A stretch of 64,000 nucleotides of DNA from Zoogloea sp041904905 (GTDB lineage Bacteria > Pseudomonadota > Gammaproteobacteria > Burkholderiales > Rhodocyclaceae), in the NCBI RefSeq assembly GCF_041904905.1, contig NZ_JAYRMI010000010.1:19219-83218 (forward strand). The letters run 5' to 3'. Both the position numbers and the translations under genes were made by a program. Positions 1 to 7,758 of the stretch are shown here, piece after piece. The notes beneath the pieces are model-generated. The model was not told the origin of the DNA. It made no database searches and saw nothing but the letters and a program-made list of their open reading frames with translations. Every line of letters begins with the position of its first letter. Position 1 is the first letter of the stretch.

Positions 1-553
1 GCTGGAGGATCAGCAGCAGGCTCAGGGCCAGCGCCAGCACGGCTAGGGTCTTGAGGCGAAAATCGGCAATGGCTGCGTCCAGCGCCGCCAGGTCCTCGGC
101 TACGGTGACGGTCACCGGCGCGTCGCCGCCCAGCCCGGGAAAGCGCTTGCTCACCACCAACAGCGCCTGCCCGGCAGGGCCGTCGGCACGGCGGACGGTG
201 CCGGGCGCAGCCGCTGCGTCGGCCAGCGGGATGGCCTCGTCCCACATGGAGCGGGAGCGGATCTGCTGCCCGCCCCGCTCGATCAGGAAGTAATGCCCGG
301 ACAAGGGCAGCTCGTACACCGGCCCGGCGCTGGCCAGCCGGGTGGGGTCGAGGCCGCCGGCGTCTGGCCCGGCCACGGCCAGGGCGTCCGCCAGCCGCAC
401 GTAGATCAGGTCGGCGTCGTGACCGAGGCGGCCGGCCACGTGGCGCTCCACCAGCCGCCGCGGAAAATCCTGCAGGCCCACGGCCAGCAGCACCCCGGCG
501 GCGATCAGCACCAGGGCCAGGGTGAGGGAGAGCCGGCGGCGCAGGGAGATCAT
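1..553 (-). CDS. sensor histidine kinase, N-terminal part (runs off the left edge)
   Basis: The visible ~184 residues begin MISLRRRLSLTLAL, with a first membrane helix (about residues 8-25), a periplasmic sensor segment of ~125 residues, and the start of a second helix at the window edge (KTLAVLALALSLLLI). This is the layout of QseC/PmrB-class kinases. The HisKA and ATPase domains lie outside the window. The ATG sits 13 nt after the stop of the OmpR-type regulator, so the two form a two-component system in one operon. The signal sensed is unknown. The assignment as a kinase rests on the topology and on the partner gene. Confidence 0.8.
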   Translation of the reverse strand, partial: MISLRRRLSLTLALVLIAAGVLLAVGLQDFPRRLVERHVAGRLGHDADLIYVRLADALAVAGPDAGGLDPTRLASAGPVYELPLSGHYFLIERGGQQIRSRSMWDEAIPLADAAAAPGTVRRADGPAGQALLVVSKRFPGLGGDAPVTVTVAEDLAALDAAIADFRLKTLAVLALALSLLLILQ

Positions 554-566
554 CGGCGGGCGGGCT

Positions 567-1232
567 TCAGGGCTGGCTGCGGAAGAGGTAGCCCTGCCCG
601 CGCCGGGTTTCGATACGGGCGTTGCCCAGCAGGGCGCGCAGACGGCACACGTACACCTCGATCACGTTGCTGTCGCGCTCGCCGTCGTAGTCGTATACGT
701 GCTCGGCCAGGTGGGTTTTGGAGAGCACCGCGTCCGGGTGACGCATGAAGTAGCGCAGCAGACGGAACTCGGTGGCGGTAAGCGTCGTCTGCCGGCCGTC
801 TCCATCCACCAGGCACTGACTGCCCTCGTCGAGCCGCCAGGGGCCCACCTGGAGCTGAGGGGCCTGCACCGGGGCGGCGCGCCGCAGCAGGGCCTGGATG
901 CGGGCGATCAGCTCCTCGATGTGGAAAGGCTTGCCCAGGTAGTCGTCGGCGCCGGCCTGCAGCCCCTCGACCCGCTCGGCCCAGCCGTCCCGGGCGGTGA
1001 GGATGAGCACCGGCAGCTGCTTGCCGGCGGCGCGCCATTCCCGCAGCACCGCGAGCCCCGGCTTGCCTGGCAGGCCCAGATCGAGGATCGCCGCATCGTA
1101 GGGTTCGGTGGCGCCCAGGTGGGCCCCGTCGATGCCGTTTACGGCCAGATCCACCGCGTAGCCCAGCCCGGCAAAGCGGGCGAGCAGGCTCTGGCCAAGG
1201 CTGGCCTCGTCCTCCACGATGAGCAGCCGCAC
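567..1232 (-). CDS. OmpR/PhoB-family response regulator (PmrA/QseB-like)
   Basis: A 221-residue two-domain regulator. The receiver domain (1-~118) has the acidic pair in VEDE, phospho-acceptor Asp51 in ILDLGLPG, Thr79 in ILTA and Lys101 in GKPF. The winged-helix DNA-binding domain (~125-221) shows TATEFRLLRYFMRHPDAVLSK and the C-terminal RGQGYLF. The length is normal for the family. It lies 4 nt after the PepSY gene and just before the sensor kinase. A PmrA/QseB-type direct repeat sits in the promoter at the head of this operon, so I infer that it controls its own operon. The exact subfamily is an inference. Confidence 0.9.
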   Translation of the reverse strand: MRLLIVEDEASLGQSLLARFAGLGYAVDLAVNGIDGAHLGATEPYDAAILDLGLPGKPGLAVLREWRAAGKQLPVLILTARDGWAERVEGLQAGADDYLGKPFHIEELIARIQALLRRAAPVQAPQLQVGPWRLDEGSQCLVDGDGRQTTLTATEFRLLRYFMRHPDAVLSKTHLAEHVYDYDGERDSNVIEVYVCRLRALLGNARIETRRGQGYLFRSQP

Positions 1233-1235
1233 GGC

Positions 1236-1544
1236 TTACTTCTCCTTGCGACTCAGCAGCGCGCCGGTGGCGGCGTCGAGTTCGAGCTTGTGGAGCTTGT
1301 TGGCGCTATCGATCAGCTTGAGTTCGTAGATCATCCGGCCGGCCTCGCGCTCCAGCTCGAGCCCCACGAGCTGGCCGGGCTGGATCTTGCGGGCGCGCAC
1401 GATGATGTCTTCAGCCGGGAGGATCTTGCCGCTCTCGCGCAGCTTGCGGACGTCCTCGGCCCGGGCCGGGTCACCGGCCCGGGCGGCGAGGGATACGCTG
1501 GCGGCGGCCACTGCGGCCGCCAGGCCGAGGGACAGGAACTTCAT
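1236..1544 (-). CDS. periplasmic PepSY-domain protein
   Basis: A 102-residue exported protein with a signal peptide (MKFLSLGLAAAVAAASVSLAARA) and one PepSY-like unit: a helix around RKLRESGKILPAEDII and strands GQLVGLELEREAGRMIYELKLID...LELDAATGALL. PepSY domains are often found beside two-component systems and b-type cytochromes, where they are proposed to modulate or shield partner proteins. Here the gene lies between a cytochrome b561 and a response regulator, in the same orientation. A regulatory or chaperone role for the redox module is inference. Confidence 0.8.
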   Translation of the reverse strand: MKFLSLGLAAAVAAASVSLAARAGDPARAEDVRKLRESGKILPAEDIIVRARKIQPGQLVGLELEREAGRMIYELKLIDSANKLHKLELDAATGALLSRKEK

Positions 1545-1592
1545 CGGGGGACTCCTTGCGAGGCAGGCTGGTGGGGGTGAGGCGCGGGGACG

Positions 1593-2132
1593 TCAGCGCA
1601 CCTTGCGCCGCTTGACGCCGGTAATCATGGCACCGATCAGGTTGGTGCCCTCCAGCCAGCCCATGACCAGGGCCGCGGCGGCATGCAGGCCAGCCAGCCC
1701 CAGCAGCCCGGAGGCGAGGGCCTCGTGCACCTCCTCCAGGGCCTCGCTGTCCCCGAGCGACTCGGTCGTCTGGAGGTGGCCGGTGAGCCCCAGCAGCAGC
1801 ACGCAGGTCATCAGCGCCAGCATCATCGCCGCGCCGGCAGGGTTGTGGCCCACGTAGGGCGTCTCGCGGCCGGCGAGCAGGTTGGCAAAGTGCCGGCGCA
1901 GCCGGGCGGGGGTAGGGAAGAAATCCGCGAAGCGCGCGTACCGGGTGCCGACGAAGCCCCACAGGATGCGCGCCCCCACCAGCCCGCTGGCGGCGTAGCC
2001 CAGGGCCCGGTGGAGCGCCTCGCCCTCCTCCACGACAAAGTTGAGGAGCACGCAGCCCACCAGGCTCCAGTGGAAGAAGCGGACAAACGGATCCCACACG
2101 CGGACGGGCTGGGTGGCTGGCAGCGATTTCAT
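1593..2132 (-). CDS. cytochrome b561-family membrane protein
   Basis: A 179-residue protein of the bacterial cytochrome b561 / Ni,Fe-hydrogenase b-type family: VRVWDPFVRFFHWSLVG carries a haem-ligand His in the first helix, ALHRALGYA a second, and two more helices follow with His in LTGHLQ and VHEALASGLLGLAGLHAAAA. Four membrane helices are visible. The start at 2132 was chosen because AGGAG lies about 8 nt upstream; an upstream in-frame ATG at 2201 has no such signal. It probably passes electrons between the quinone pool and the periplasmic cytochrome c and flavoprotein encoded just upstream. Substrate and direction are unknown. Confidence 0.85.
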   Translation of the reverse strand: MKSLPATQPVRVWDPFVRFFHWSLVGCVLLNFVVEEGEALHRALGYAASGLVGARILWGFVGTRYARFADFFPTPARLRRHFANLLAGRETPYVGHNPAGAAMMLALMTCVLLLGLTGHLQTTESLGDSEALEEVHEALASGLLGLAGLHAAAALVMGWLEGTNLIGAMITGVKRRKVR

Positions 2133-2231
2133 GGGTGAAACTCCTGAGCTTGATCGTCGCGCCGGATGGCAACGCCAGAAACAGTGTGGCACCCGGCCCA
2201 TGAACGCACGCTGAACGGCGCCGGGGCGGGG

Positions 2232-3638
2232 TCAGCCGAAGCTGTCGCCCATCAGGGTGTTGAACCAGGTGCCCATCTGGCGGAAGTTGCCGTTGCTGAC
2301 CGAGGCCGCCTCGATGGCGGTGGCCCCCACCGGGTTGCCGCCGTTGGCGGCCAGCACCATCTTCCGGCCGGCGCTGTCGTACTGGTAAACCGCGGTGAGC
2401 CACGAGGCGGTGGTGGCGGTAATCGGCGAGTAGCAGGCCGAGTTGGCCACCGGCGCCGGGTCGGGCTGCTGGCCGGCGAGGAGGCGGATGATCGCGTCGG
2501 CGCAGATTTTGGCCTCCTGGTTGGCCACGTGGCCGGCCTTGGGCATGCCGCAGCTGGCGGCGTCGCCGATCACGTGGATGCCAGCCACCGCAGTGAATTG
2601 GTAGCTCAGCACATCCACCACGCACCAGCGCCCGTCGGCGCTGTTGTTGAGCCCGGCAGCGGCGAGCCAGCCACCCGCCCCCGAGCCGCTGGCCCGGTGG
2701 GGCGGAATCGGGCTGACCGCCTGGGCGTCGATCGTGCGGGGCGTGCCGACCGCGTCCACGTAGCTCACCCGGCGGGTCAGCGGGTCGATGGCGATGCCGG
2801 TGACGCCCGCCTCATAGCCGATGACGCCGGCGTGGGTGACGCCGAACGCATGGGTGAAGGTCTCGCGCTCGGCCTGGATGGTGGCGTTCTCATCGAGCAC
2901 CACCACCCGCGAGCCGGCGCCCCGGTAGGTCTTGAGATAATCCGCCACCAGACAGGCCCGCTCGTAGGGCCCGGGCGGACAGCGGTAGGGCGCCTTGGGG
3001 ATGGTCATCACGAAGGTGCCGTCCTGCATGGCGGCGAGCTGGCTGGCCAGGAGCGCGGTCTGGGGGCCGGCCTGCCAGGCGTGGGGCGTGCGGCTGGCGT
3101 AGTCGGCCTGGGTGAGGCCGTAGGCGTCGGAGAACTCGACGCCCGGGGCGAGGATCAGCCGGTCGTAGGCAAGGCGGCTGCCGTCCGACAGGGTGAGGCT
3201 GCGGGCGGCGCTGTCGATGGCGGTGAGGCGGGCAGCCTTCACCGTCACCCCATACTTGGCGGCGAGGTTGTCGTAGGTGTAGCCGAGGGAGGCGATGCTG
3301 CGGCTGCCGTTCAGCACCAGGTTGCTCATGATGTTGGAGGTGTACCGGGCGTTCGGCTCGACCAGCGTGACCTGCAGGCCACTGCCGCCCCACAGGCGCA
3401 GGTACTTGGCCGCGGTGGCGCCGGCCATGCCGCCGCCCACCACCACCACCCGGGCCACGAGGCCGGTGCTGGCGAGGGTGAAACTGGTGTTGGCGCTGTC
3501 CTCGAAGTGTTCGTCGTTGTCGTCGCTGTCGGAATCGGCGTGGGCAAAGTGGGCGAGGCCACCGATGGCGCCGCTGCCAAGGGCGGCCCCCGCAAGCAGC
3601 AGCAGGCGACGCCGGGAGGGATTGATGGCTTTGGTCAT
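2232..3638 (-). CDS. Tat-exported FAD oxidoreductase, FCSD/sulfide dehydrogenase flavoprotein-like
   Basis: A 468-residue protein with a twin-arginine-type signal (SRRRLLLLAGAA), a dinucleotide-binding motif (VVVGGGMAGATAAKYL), a second FAD motif (GIHVIGDAA) and the segment PYRCPPGPYERACL, typical of flavocytochrome c sulfide dehydrogenase flavoproteins (FccB/SoxF). The haem c lipoprotein next door would be its cytochrome partner. The segment NARYTSNIMSNLV lies where, as I recall, FccB carries the cysteine that binds FAD covalently. No cysteine is present there, so the flavin may be non-covalent and the substrate may not be sulfide. The substrate therefore remains open. Confidence 0.8.
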   Translation of the reverse strand: MTKAINPSRRRLLLLAGAALGSGAIGGLAHFAHADSDSDDNDEHFEDSANTSFTLASTGLVARVVVVGGGMAGATAAKYLRLWGGSGLQVTLVEPNARYTSNIMSNLVLNGSRSIASLGYTYDNLAAKYGVTVKAARLTAIDSAARSLTLSDGSRLAYDRLILAPGVEFSDAYGLTQADYASRTPHAWQAGPQTALLASQLAAMQDGTFVMTIPKAPYRCPPGPYERACLVADYLKTYRGAGSRVVVLDENATIQAERETFTHAFGVTHAGVIGYEAGVTGIAIDPLTRRVSYVDAVGTPRTIDAQAVSPIPPHRASGSGAGGWLAAAGLNNSADGRWCVVDVLSYQFTAVAGIHVIGDAASCGMPKAGHVANQEAKICADAIIRLLAGQQPDPAPVANSACYSPITATTASWLTAVYQYDSAGRKMVLAANGGNPVGATAIEAASVSNGNFRQMGTWFNTLMGDSFG

Positions 3639-3653
3639 GGGGGTCTCCGGTGC

Positions 3654-4862
3654 TTACTGCTTGAGGTAGGCGACGATCGCGTCGAGCTGGGCGCTGGTGT
3701 AGCCCTGGGCGTGGGCGGCCATGATGTCGCCGCGGGCGGGCTTGCCCAGGTAGTCCTTGACCTCGGCGGCCTCCGAACCGCGGATCCGGTCGAAACCGCC
3801 CACGCCGCCGGTGCCGTGGCACTGGAAGCAGTTGGACGCCAGCAGGCGCCCGGCGGTACTGGCCGGCTGGCTGACGGTGGCGGTGCCGCCGGAGCGGCGG
3901 GTCAGGGTGTTGATCGCGTCGTGCTTGCCGGCGCTGCTGGCGATCTGGGTGTAGACGCTGAGCCGGTTGCGCTCGTCCAGCCGGGCGGCGGCGCGGGCGA
4001 GGCCGTAGTCGCGGCTGCCCTCCATCTCGCTGCGCAGCTGGTCCATGGCCTTCATCACCGCCCTGGCGCTGGTCTGCCCGCCGGGGCTTCGCAGCGCGGC
4101 ATCCACCGCGGATTCGACCGCGTCGGCCAGGGCCTTGGCCGACGCGCTCTCGCTGGCGCTCACCCGCGCAACCAGCTCGCCTACCGTGGCGGAGCCGCGC
4201 TGGGCCACCACCACGTCGGCGAGGGCGCGGAGCATGCGCTCCTGGGCCGCGTGGGCCGTCTCGGCGCTGCCGGCGTTGGCGCTGGCAAGCAACTGCACCG
4301 CCCGCTGCAGGGCGAGCTGGCGGGTGTACAGGGCCGGCTGGCTGGCGAGCACGGCCAGCGGATCGGTGCTCAGGTCGGCCACGTTCAATCCGAGCGCCGC
4401 CGCCACCCGGGCGCGGGCGGCGTCCAGGGTGAGCCCCTGGGCCACCAGGGCATCGACGAGGCTGGTCAGGGGCGAGACGAGCTGGCCGGTGGCGGCGCCG
4501 TCCGCCCGGGTGCTCAGGCGGCCGGCGAAGGCGTAGCCGGTGTCGGTGTCGATACCGCCGCTGACGATCACCCGCAGGCCGGCAACCGGCACGGACAGGG
4601 TTGCGTAATCCAGGCGATAGCGGCCGACATCGTCGGTGGTCGCGGTGGGCTCTCCGGCGTCGGCCAGGCCGTTGCCGTTCACATCCAGAAAGACGGTGGC
4701 GCCTTTCAGATAGCCGTCGACGGCGGAGCCGGACAGACTGCTCGAGGCCGGCGCGGCGGTACCGGACCCGCCGCCACCGCCGCAGGCCGTCAAGGCCGCG
4801 GCAAGTGCGCTGGCCACGATCCCCGCCCACGGAAGCCGGGCGAACGAAGGACACATCTGCAT
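3654..4862 (-). CDS. monohaem cytochrome c lipoprotein, first gene of the redox operon
   Basis: A 402-residue lipoprotein (lipobox LTACG). An N-terminal region (SGSAVDGYLKGATVFLDVNGNGLADAGEPT...) resembles a carboxypeptidase-regulatory/surface domain, the middle is long and helical, and a C-terminal cytochrome c domain carries one haem site (CFQCHGTGG) with a possible distal ligand in DIMAAHAQGY. The start at 4862 is supported by AGGGGAG 5 nt upstream; an ATG 6 nt inside is the alternative. It is followed after 15 nt by the FCSD-like flavoprotein, so it is the likely electron acceptor. A fusion of a large non-haem N-terminus to this cytochrome is unusual for FccA-type partners. Confidence 0.8.
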   Translation of the reverse strand: MQMCPSFARLPWAGIVASALAAALTACGGGGGSGTAAPASSSLSGSAVDGYLKGATVFLDVNGNGLADAGEPTATTDDVGRYRLDYATLSVPVAGLRVIVSGGIDTDTGYAFAGRLSTRADGAATGQLVSPLTSLVDALVAQGLTLDAARARVAAALGLNVADLSTDPLAVLASQPALYTRQLALQRAVQLLASANAGSAETAHAAQERMLRALADVVVAQRGSATVGELVARVSASESASAKALADAVESAVDAALRSPGGQTSARAVMKAMDQLRSEMEGSRDYGLARAAARLDERNRLSVYTQIASSAGKHDAINTLTRRSGGTATVSQPASTAGRLLASNCFQCHGTGGVGGFDRIRGSEAAEVKDYLGKPARGDIMAAHAQGYTSAQLDAIVAYLKQ

Positions 4863-4928
4863 GGAGACTCCCCTTGTGCTGGTTGGTGCTGTGGGTTGAA
4901 TGCTCCCCTGAAGAGAAGCCATGCGGCG

Positions 4929-4961
4929 ATTATGGGCATCGGGGCTTAAGCCACCCTTAAC
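4929..4961 (-). promoter_or_regulatory. PmrA/QseB-type direct repeat over a promoter
   Basis: On the minus strand GTTAAG-GGTGG-CTTAAG (4961-4945) gives two six-base half sites separated by exactly 5 nt, the known arrangement of PmrA/QseB boxes. A CATAAT -10-like hexamer follows at 4934-4929, so the box covers the expected -35 position, as in PmrA-activated promoters. It is 67-99 nt upstream of the cytochrome c lipoprotein start. I infer that the regulator at 567-1232 binds here. Confidence 0.65.
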
Positions 4962-5208
4962 GGCCACCGCGGGGCACCCGACGCTATGCCAGCGCCGTCC
5001 AGGCCACCCCCGGCCCCCGGGCTGACGGCCAGCACCGACATGCCGGGGAAGTCGAAGGCCGACAGCGAGCGCCCCGGCCCGCGTCCGTCCTGAGGCAAAT
5101 GGCGGTCGGTGAGGGTCGGCACCGTGGCATGGCGGAAGACGCACGAAACGTACTTAGTCCATGCATACCCCGCCCTGTATGGAGCCGTCGGCAGCGCTAA
5201 GGGCAGCG

Positions 5209-5793
5209 ATGAGCACGCCCGACCTGAACCTCCTCGTCACCCTCGATGCGCTGCTTGCCGAAGGCAGCATGGCCGGCGCCGCAGGACGGCTGCGCGACGG
5301 ACGGGTCGACCTGGAGACCGGCGCGATCGGCAAGCACACCGCGCCGGAGCTGCGGGTGCAGGCCCTCTTCCGCGACCGCCTCGTGGGAGTGGTGGCCGCG
5401 GGTCACGCCCTGTGAGAGGGAGAGATCACCGCCGCCCGCTACGCCGCCGGACGGCACGTGCGAGTGGCCTGCAAGGGGGTGGACCGGGGGCCGGTGGACG
5501 ACGATCTCACGGCCCTGGGGCTGGCGCGTCAGGCGGTGGCCACGGAGGGCGGCTTCGCCACCGCGCTGGCGCTGGTGCGCAACGCCGCCCTGATCGCCAG
5601 CGTGCCCGAACGCCACACCGGCCGTCTGCGGGAGGGGCTGCACCGCTGTGCGCTGCCGGTAGCGCTGCCGGAGATCACCGTTTCGATGCTGTAGCACCCG
5701 CGCTTCGACGGCGACCCCGCGCATCGCTGGCTGCGCGCGGCGGAGCACCGGGTGAGCGCCAACCCGCCGGCTGCAGACGAAGGAGGGGCCTGA
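5209..5793 (+). pseudogene. LysR-family transcriptional regulator, decayed
   Basis: One reading frame carries the typical LysR N-terminus (DLNLLVTLDALLAEGSMAGAAGRL) fused directly to effector-domain sequence (DGRVDLETGAIGKHTAPELRVQALFRDRLVGVV). The rest of the helix-turn-helix and the linker are missing. Stops then follow in the same frame: TGA at 5413-5415 and TAG at 5692-5694, with recognisable effector-domain sequence continuing to 5793 (HPRFDGDPAHRWLR). So there is one large in-frame deletion and two nonsense codons. An upstream in-frame ATG at 5161 is an alternative start. It is probably non-functional. Confidence 0.85.
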
Positions 5794-5843
5794 CCGGCGC
5801 GGAGGCGCGGGCCCGGCGGTGAAGGACAGCCGCTCACGCCATC

Positions 5844-6323
5844 TCAGCAGCCCAGCTCCCGGAAGCGGCTGCGCAGCGCGAACAGGCGCCGCTGCACCGC
5901 GGTCAGCTCGGCCCCGCTGGCCTGCCTCTCGATCTGCTCCAGCGCCGGCAGCTGGCTGTCGAGTTGCCGGCACTCCCGCTGGGCCTCGGGTGAGAGCCGC
6001 ACCCGCTGGGCGAAGGTGTCGTGCTGGCGGGGGTTCATGCCGCCGATCGGCCGCAGCGCTTCGGCAACCTGCTCCCGGAACACCTCGCGGCGCACGTCGT
6101 CGCCGACCCGCTCCTTGCCCGACAGCTTGCTGACGCCGCGGGTGGGCTCCACCTCGACCTTCTTCGCGCCCATGCAAGGGACGTCGGAATACACCACCCG
6201 CCCCCCTTCGTCGCACTTGAAGACGTTACGGGATGGCGACGGCAGGGACTGGGCGGCGGCCAGGCCGGCCAGAAGCAGCGGCGCTGCCAGCAGGACAAGG
6301 GTTTGAGGGGTCTGGAGGCGCAT
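5844..6323 (-). CDS. DUF4124-domain secreted protein
   Basis: A 159-residue protein with a signal peptide (MRLQTPQTLVLLAAPLLLAGLAAAQS) and an N-terminal DUF4124-type domain (NVFKCDEGGRVVYSDVPCMGAKKVEV), a small domain common in beta- and gammaproteobacteria. The C-terminal half is helical with a final cysteine (FRELGC), and a third cysteine lies in QRECRQL. The start at 6323 puts the signal peptide at the N-terminus; longer in-frame starts would add an unrelated Arg-rich leader. Function unknown; probably periplasmic. Confidence 0.8.
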   Translation of the reverse strand: MRLQTPQTLVLLAAPLLLAGLAAAQSLPSPSRNVFKCDEGGRVVYSDVPCMGAKKVEVEPTRGVSKLSGKERVGDDVRREVFREQVAEALRPIGGMNPRQHDTFAQRVRLSPEAQRECRQLDSQLPALEQIERQASGAELTAVQRRLFALRSRFRELGC

Positions 6324-6469
6324 GGGGTTCGGGGGCGGTTGGGGGAGACTTGACCGGCGGGATCGGCGCGACCGGCAGGCTTCGCCGCGACGCATCCCCG
6401 AATCCGCCGGGCATTCACGCATGTCATAGATTCTACCTGCCGCCAAGCGCCCTGAACATCGCGGGTGCC

Positions 6470-6931
6470 CTACAAGGGCAGCGAGTGATCGGCCTTGATC
6501 TCGCGGAGCGAGAGGTTCGAGCGGATCGCGCTCACGCCGGGCAGGCGACGCAGGGTGTCGCGGACGAAAATGCCGTAGGCGTCCAGATCCGCGGCGACGA
6601 CCTGCAGCAGGTAGTCCGACTCGCCGGTGACGTTATGGCAGAACAGCACCTCGGGCATGGCCGCCACCCGCTGCTCGAACTGCAGCGGGGCGTCGCCGGC
6701 GTGGTCGCCCAGGGTGATCTGCACGAAGGCCACCACGCCGTAGCCCAGCTTGCGGCGGTTCAGCTCCGCCCGGTAGGCGGCGATGTAGCCGTCGGCCTCC
6801 AGGCGCTTGAGCCGGCGCCAGCAGGGGGTTTCGGAGAGCGCCACCTGCTCGGCCAGGCGGGCGTTGGTGAGCCGGCCGTCCCGCTGCAGGGCGCGCAGGA
6901 TGGCGATGTCGGTGCTGTCGAGGGCATCCAT
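6470..6931 (-). CDS. Lrp/AsnC-family transcriptional regulator
   Basis: A 153-residue regulator: N-terminal helix-turn-helix (DSTDIAILRALQRDGRLTNARLAEQVALSETPCWRRLKRLEADGYI, ~4-50) and C-terminal RAM ligand-binding domain (~65-150, with VTGESDYLL). The length is typical. I chose the start MDALDSTD because the conserved fold begins there; a longer in-frame start exists at 7027. It is divergent from a LysE-family exporter across 132 bp. This is the common arrangement in which an Lrp-type activator senses an amino acid and controls its export. The ligand is not predictable from sequence. Confidence 0.9.
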   Translation of the reverse strand: MDALDSTDIAILRALQRDGRLTNARLAEQVALSETPCWRRLKRLEADGYIAAYRAELNRRKLGYGVVAFVQITLGDHAGDAPLQFEQRVAAMPEVLFCHNVTGESDYLLQVVAADLDAYGIFVRDTLRRLPGVSAIRSNLSLREIKADHSLPL

Positions 6932-7063
6932 GAAAGAATTTTTTCCGTTCGGTGGCTTACCGGCAATTATCTGCCCGAAAACACCACAGCCCGGAAATAA
7001 ATAGCAATCCCGCTCCCGGCGTTCCACGGGAAGATAGGTGCTGCTTTTGACCGAGGAGCCGCG
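6932..7063 (+). promoter_or_regulatory. divergent control region between Lrp regulator and LysE exporter
   Basis: A 132-bp AT-richer gap (for example GAAAGAATTTTTTCCG and GCAATTATC) lies between the two divergent starts. A good ribosome site (GAGGAG) precedes the exporter ATG at 7064. Lrp-type boxes are expected here, but I could not define one with confidence. Confidence 0.4.
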
Positions 7064-7690
7064 ATGCCCGGCGTGTCCGATCTTTCCCTGTTCGTTGCCG
7101 CGCTGGTGGCGGTGTACCTGTTGCCGGGGCCCGACATGGCCCTCGCGATGTCCACGGCGATCTCACGGGGCACGCGCCACGGGCTGGCGGCGGCGGCCGG
7201 GCTGGCGGCCTCGCGGGCGATCCACGTGAGCCTCGCGGGGGCGGGGCTGGCCGCCTTGCTCGCCGCCCATCCGGATCTGTTCGCCGCGGTCCGCTGGGTG
7301 GGTGCGGCCTATCTGCTGTGGCTGGCGTGGAAGGTGGCGATGTCCAGCGGCCAGCTGGCGCTCGACGGCGAGACGGCCGACGCCCCGGCCTGGGACGCCG
7401 CCCGGCGGGGCGTGCTGACCAACCTGGTCAACCCGAAGGCGCTGATGTTCTGCGCCCTGCTGCTGCCCCAGTTCGTGCATCGGGAGCAGGGCAGCCTGGC
7501 GGCCCAGTATCTGGTGCTGGGCCTGGTGCTGGTGGGCATCGGCTTCGCCTTCGACCTGTGCTACGTGCTGCTGGCCGGCCGGCTGGCGGCGTGGCTGGGG
7601 GCGTCGCCGCGGGCGGCGCGGGTGCAGCGCCTGGGCTTTGCGGCGGTGTTCGGGGTGGCGGCCGTCCGCCTCGCGGTGCGCGAGCATTAA
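7064..7690 (+). CDS. LysE/RhtB-family amino-acid exporter
   Basis: A 208-residue inner-membrane protein with about six hydrophobic helices and the family signature near the N-terminus (LPGPDMALAMSTAISRGTRHGLAAAAG). The motif VNPKALMFCALLLPQF in the middle is typical of RhtB/LysE proteins. It would export an amino acid or a derivative from the cytoplasm. The adjacent divergent Lrp-family gene is its probable regulator. The 20-nt gap preceding the ATG holds GAGGAG. The substrate cannot be assigned. Confidence 0.9.
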   Translation: MPGVSDLSLFVAALVAVYLLPGPDMALAMSTAISRGTRHGLAAAAGLAASRAIHVSLAGAGLAALLAAHPDLFAAVRWVGAAYLLWLAWKVAMSSGQLALDGETADAPAWDAARRGVLTNLVNPKALMFCALLLPQFVHREQGSLAAQYLVLGLVLVGIGFAFDLCYVLLAGRLAAWLGASPRAARVQRLGFAAVFGVAAVRLAVREH

Positions 7691-7702
7691 GCCCCAGCGA
7701 AA

Positions 7703-7728
7703 GGGGCCGCCCCTCGCGGCGCGGCCCC
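7703..7728. terminator. GC-rich hairpin between convergent genes
   Basis: GGGGCCGC (7703-7710) and GCGGCCCC (7721-7728) are perfectly complementary around a 10-nt loop. They lie between the stop of the LysE exporter and the stop of the convergent efflux gene. No T-tract is present on either side, so this is a weak bidirectional terminator or mRNA end stabiliser at best. Confidence 0.45.
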
Positions 7729-7758
7729 GGCAGATGCCCGGCGGAGAGCCGGCGGCCC

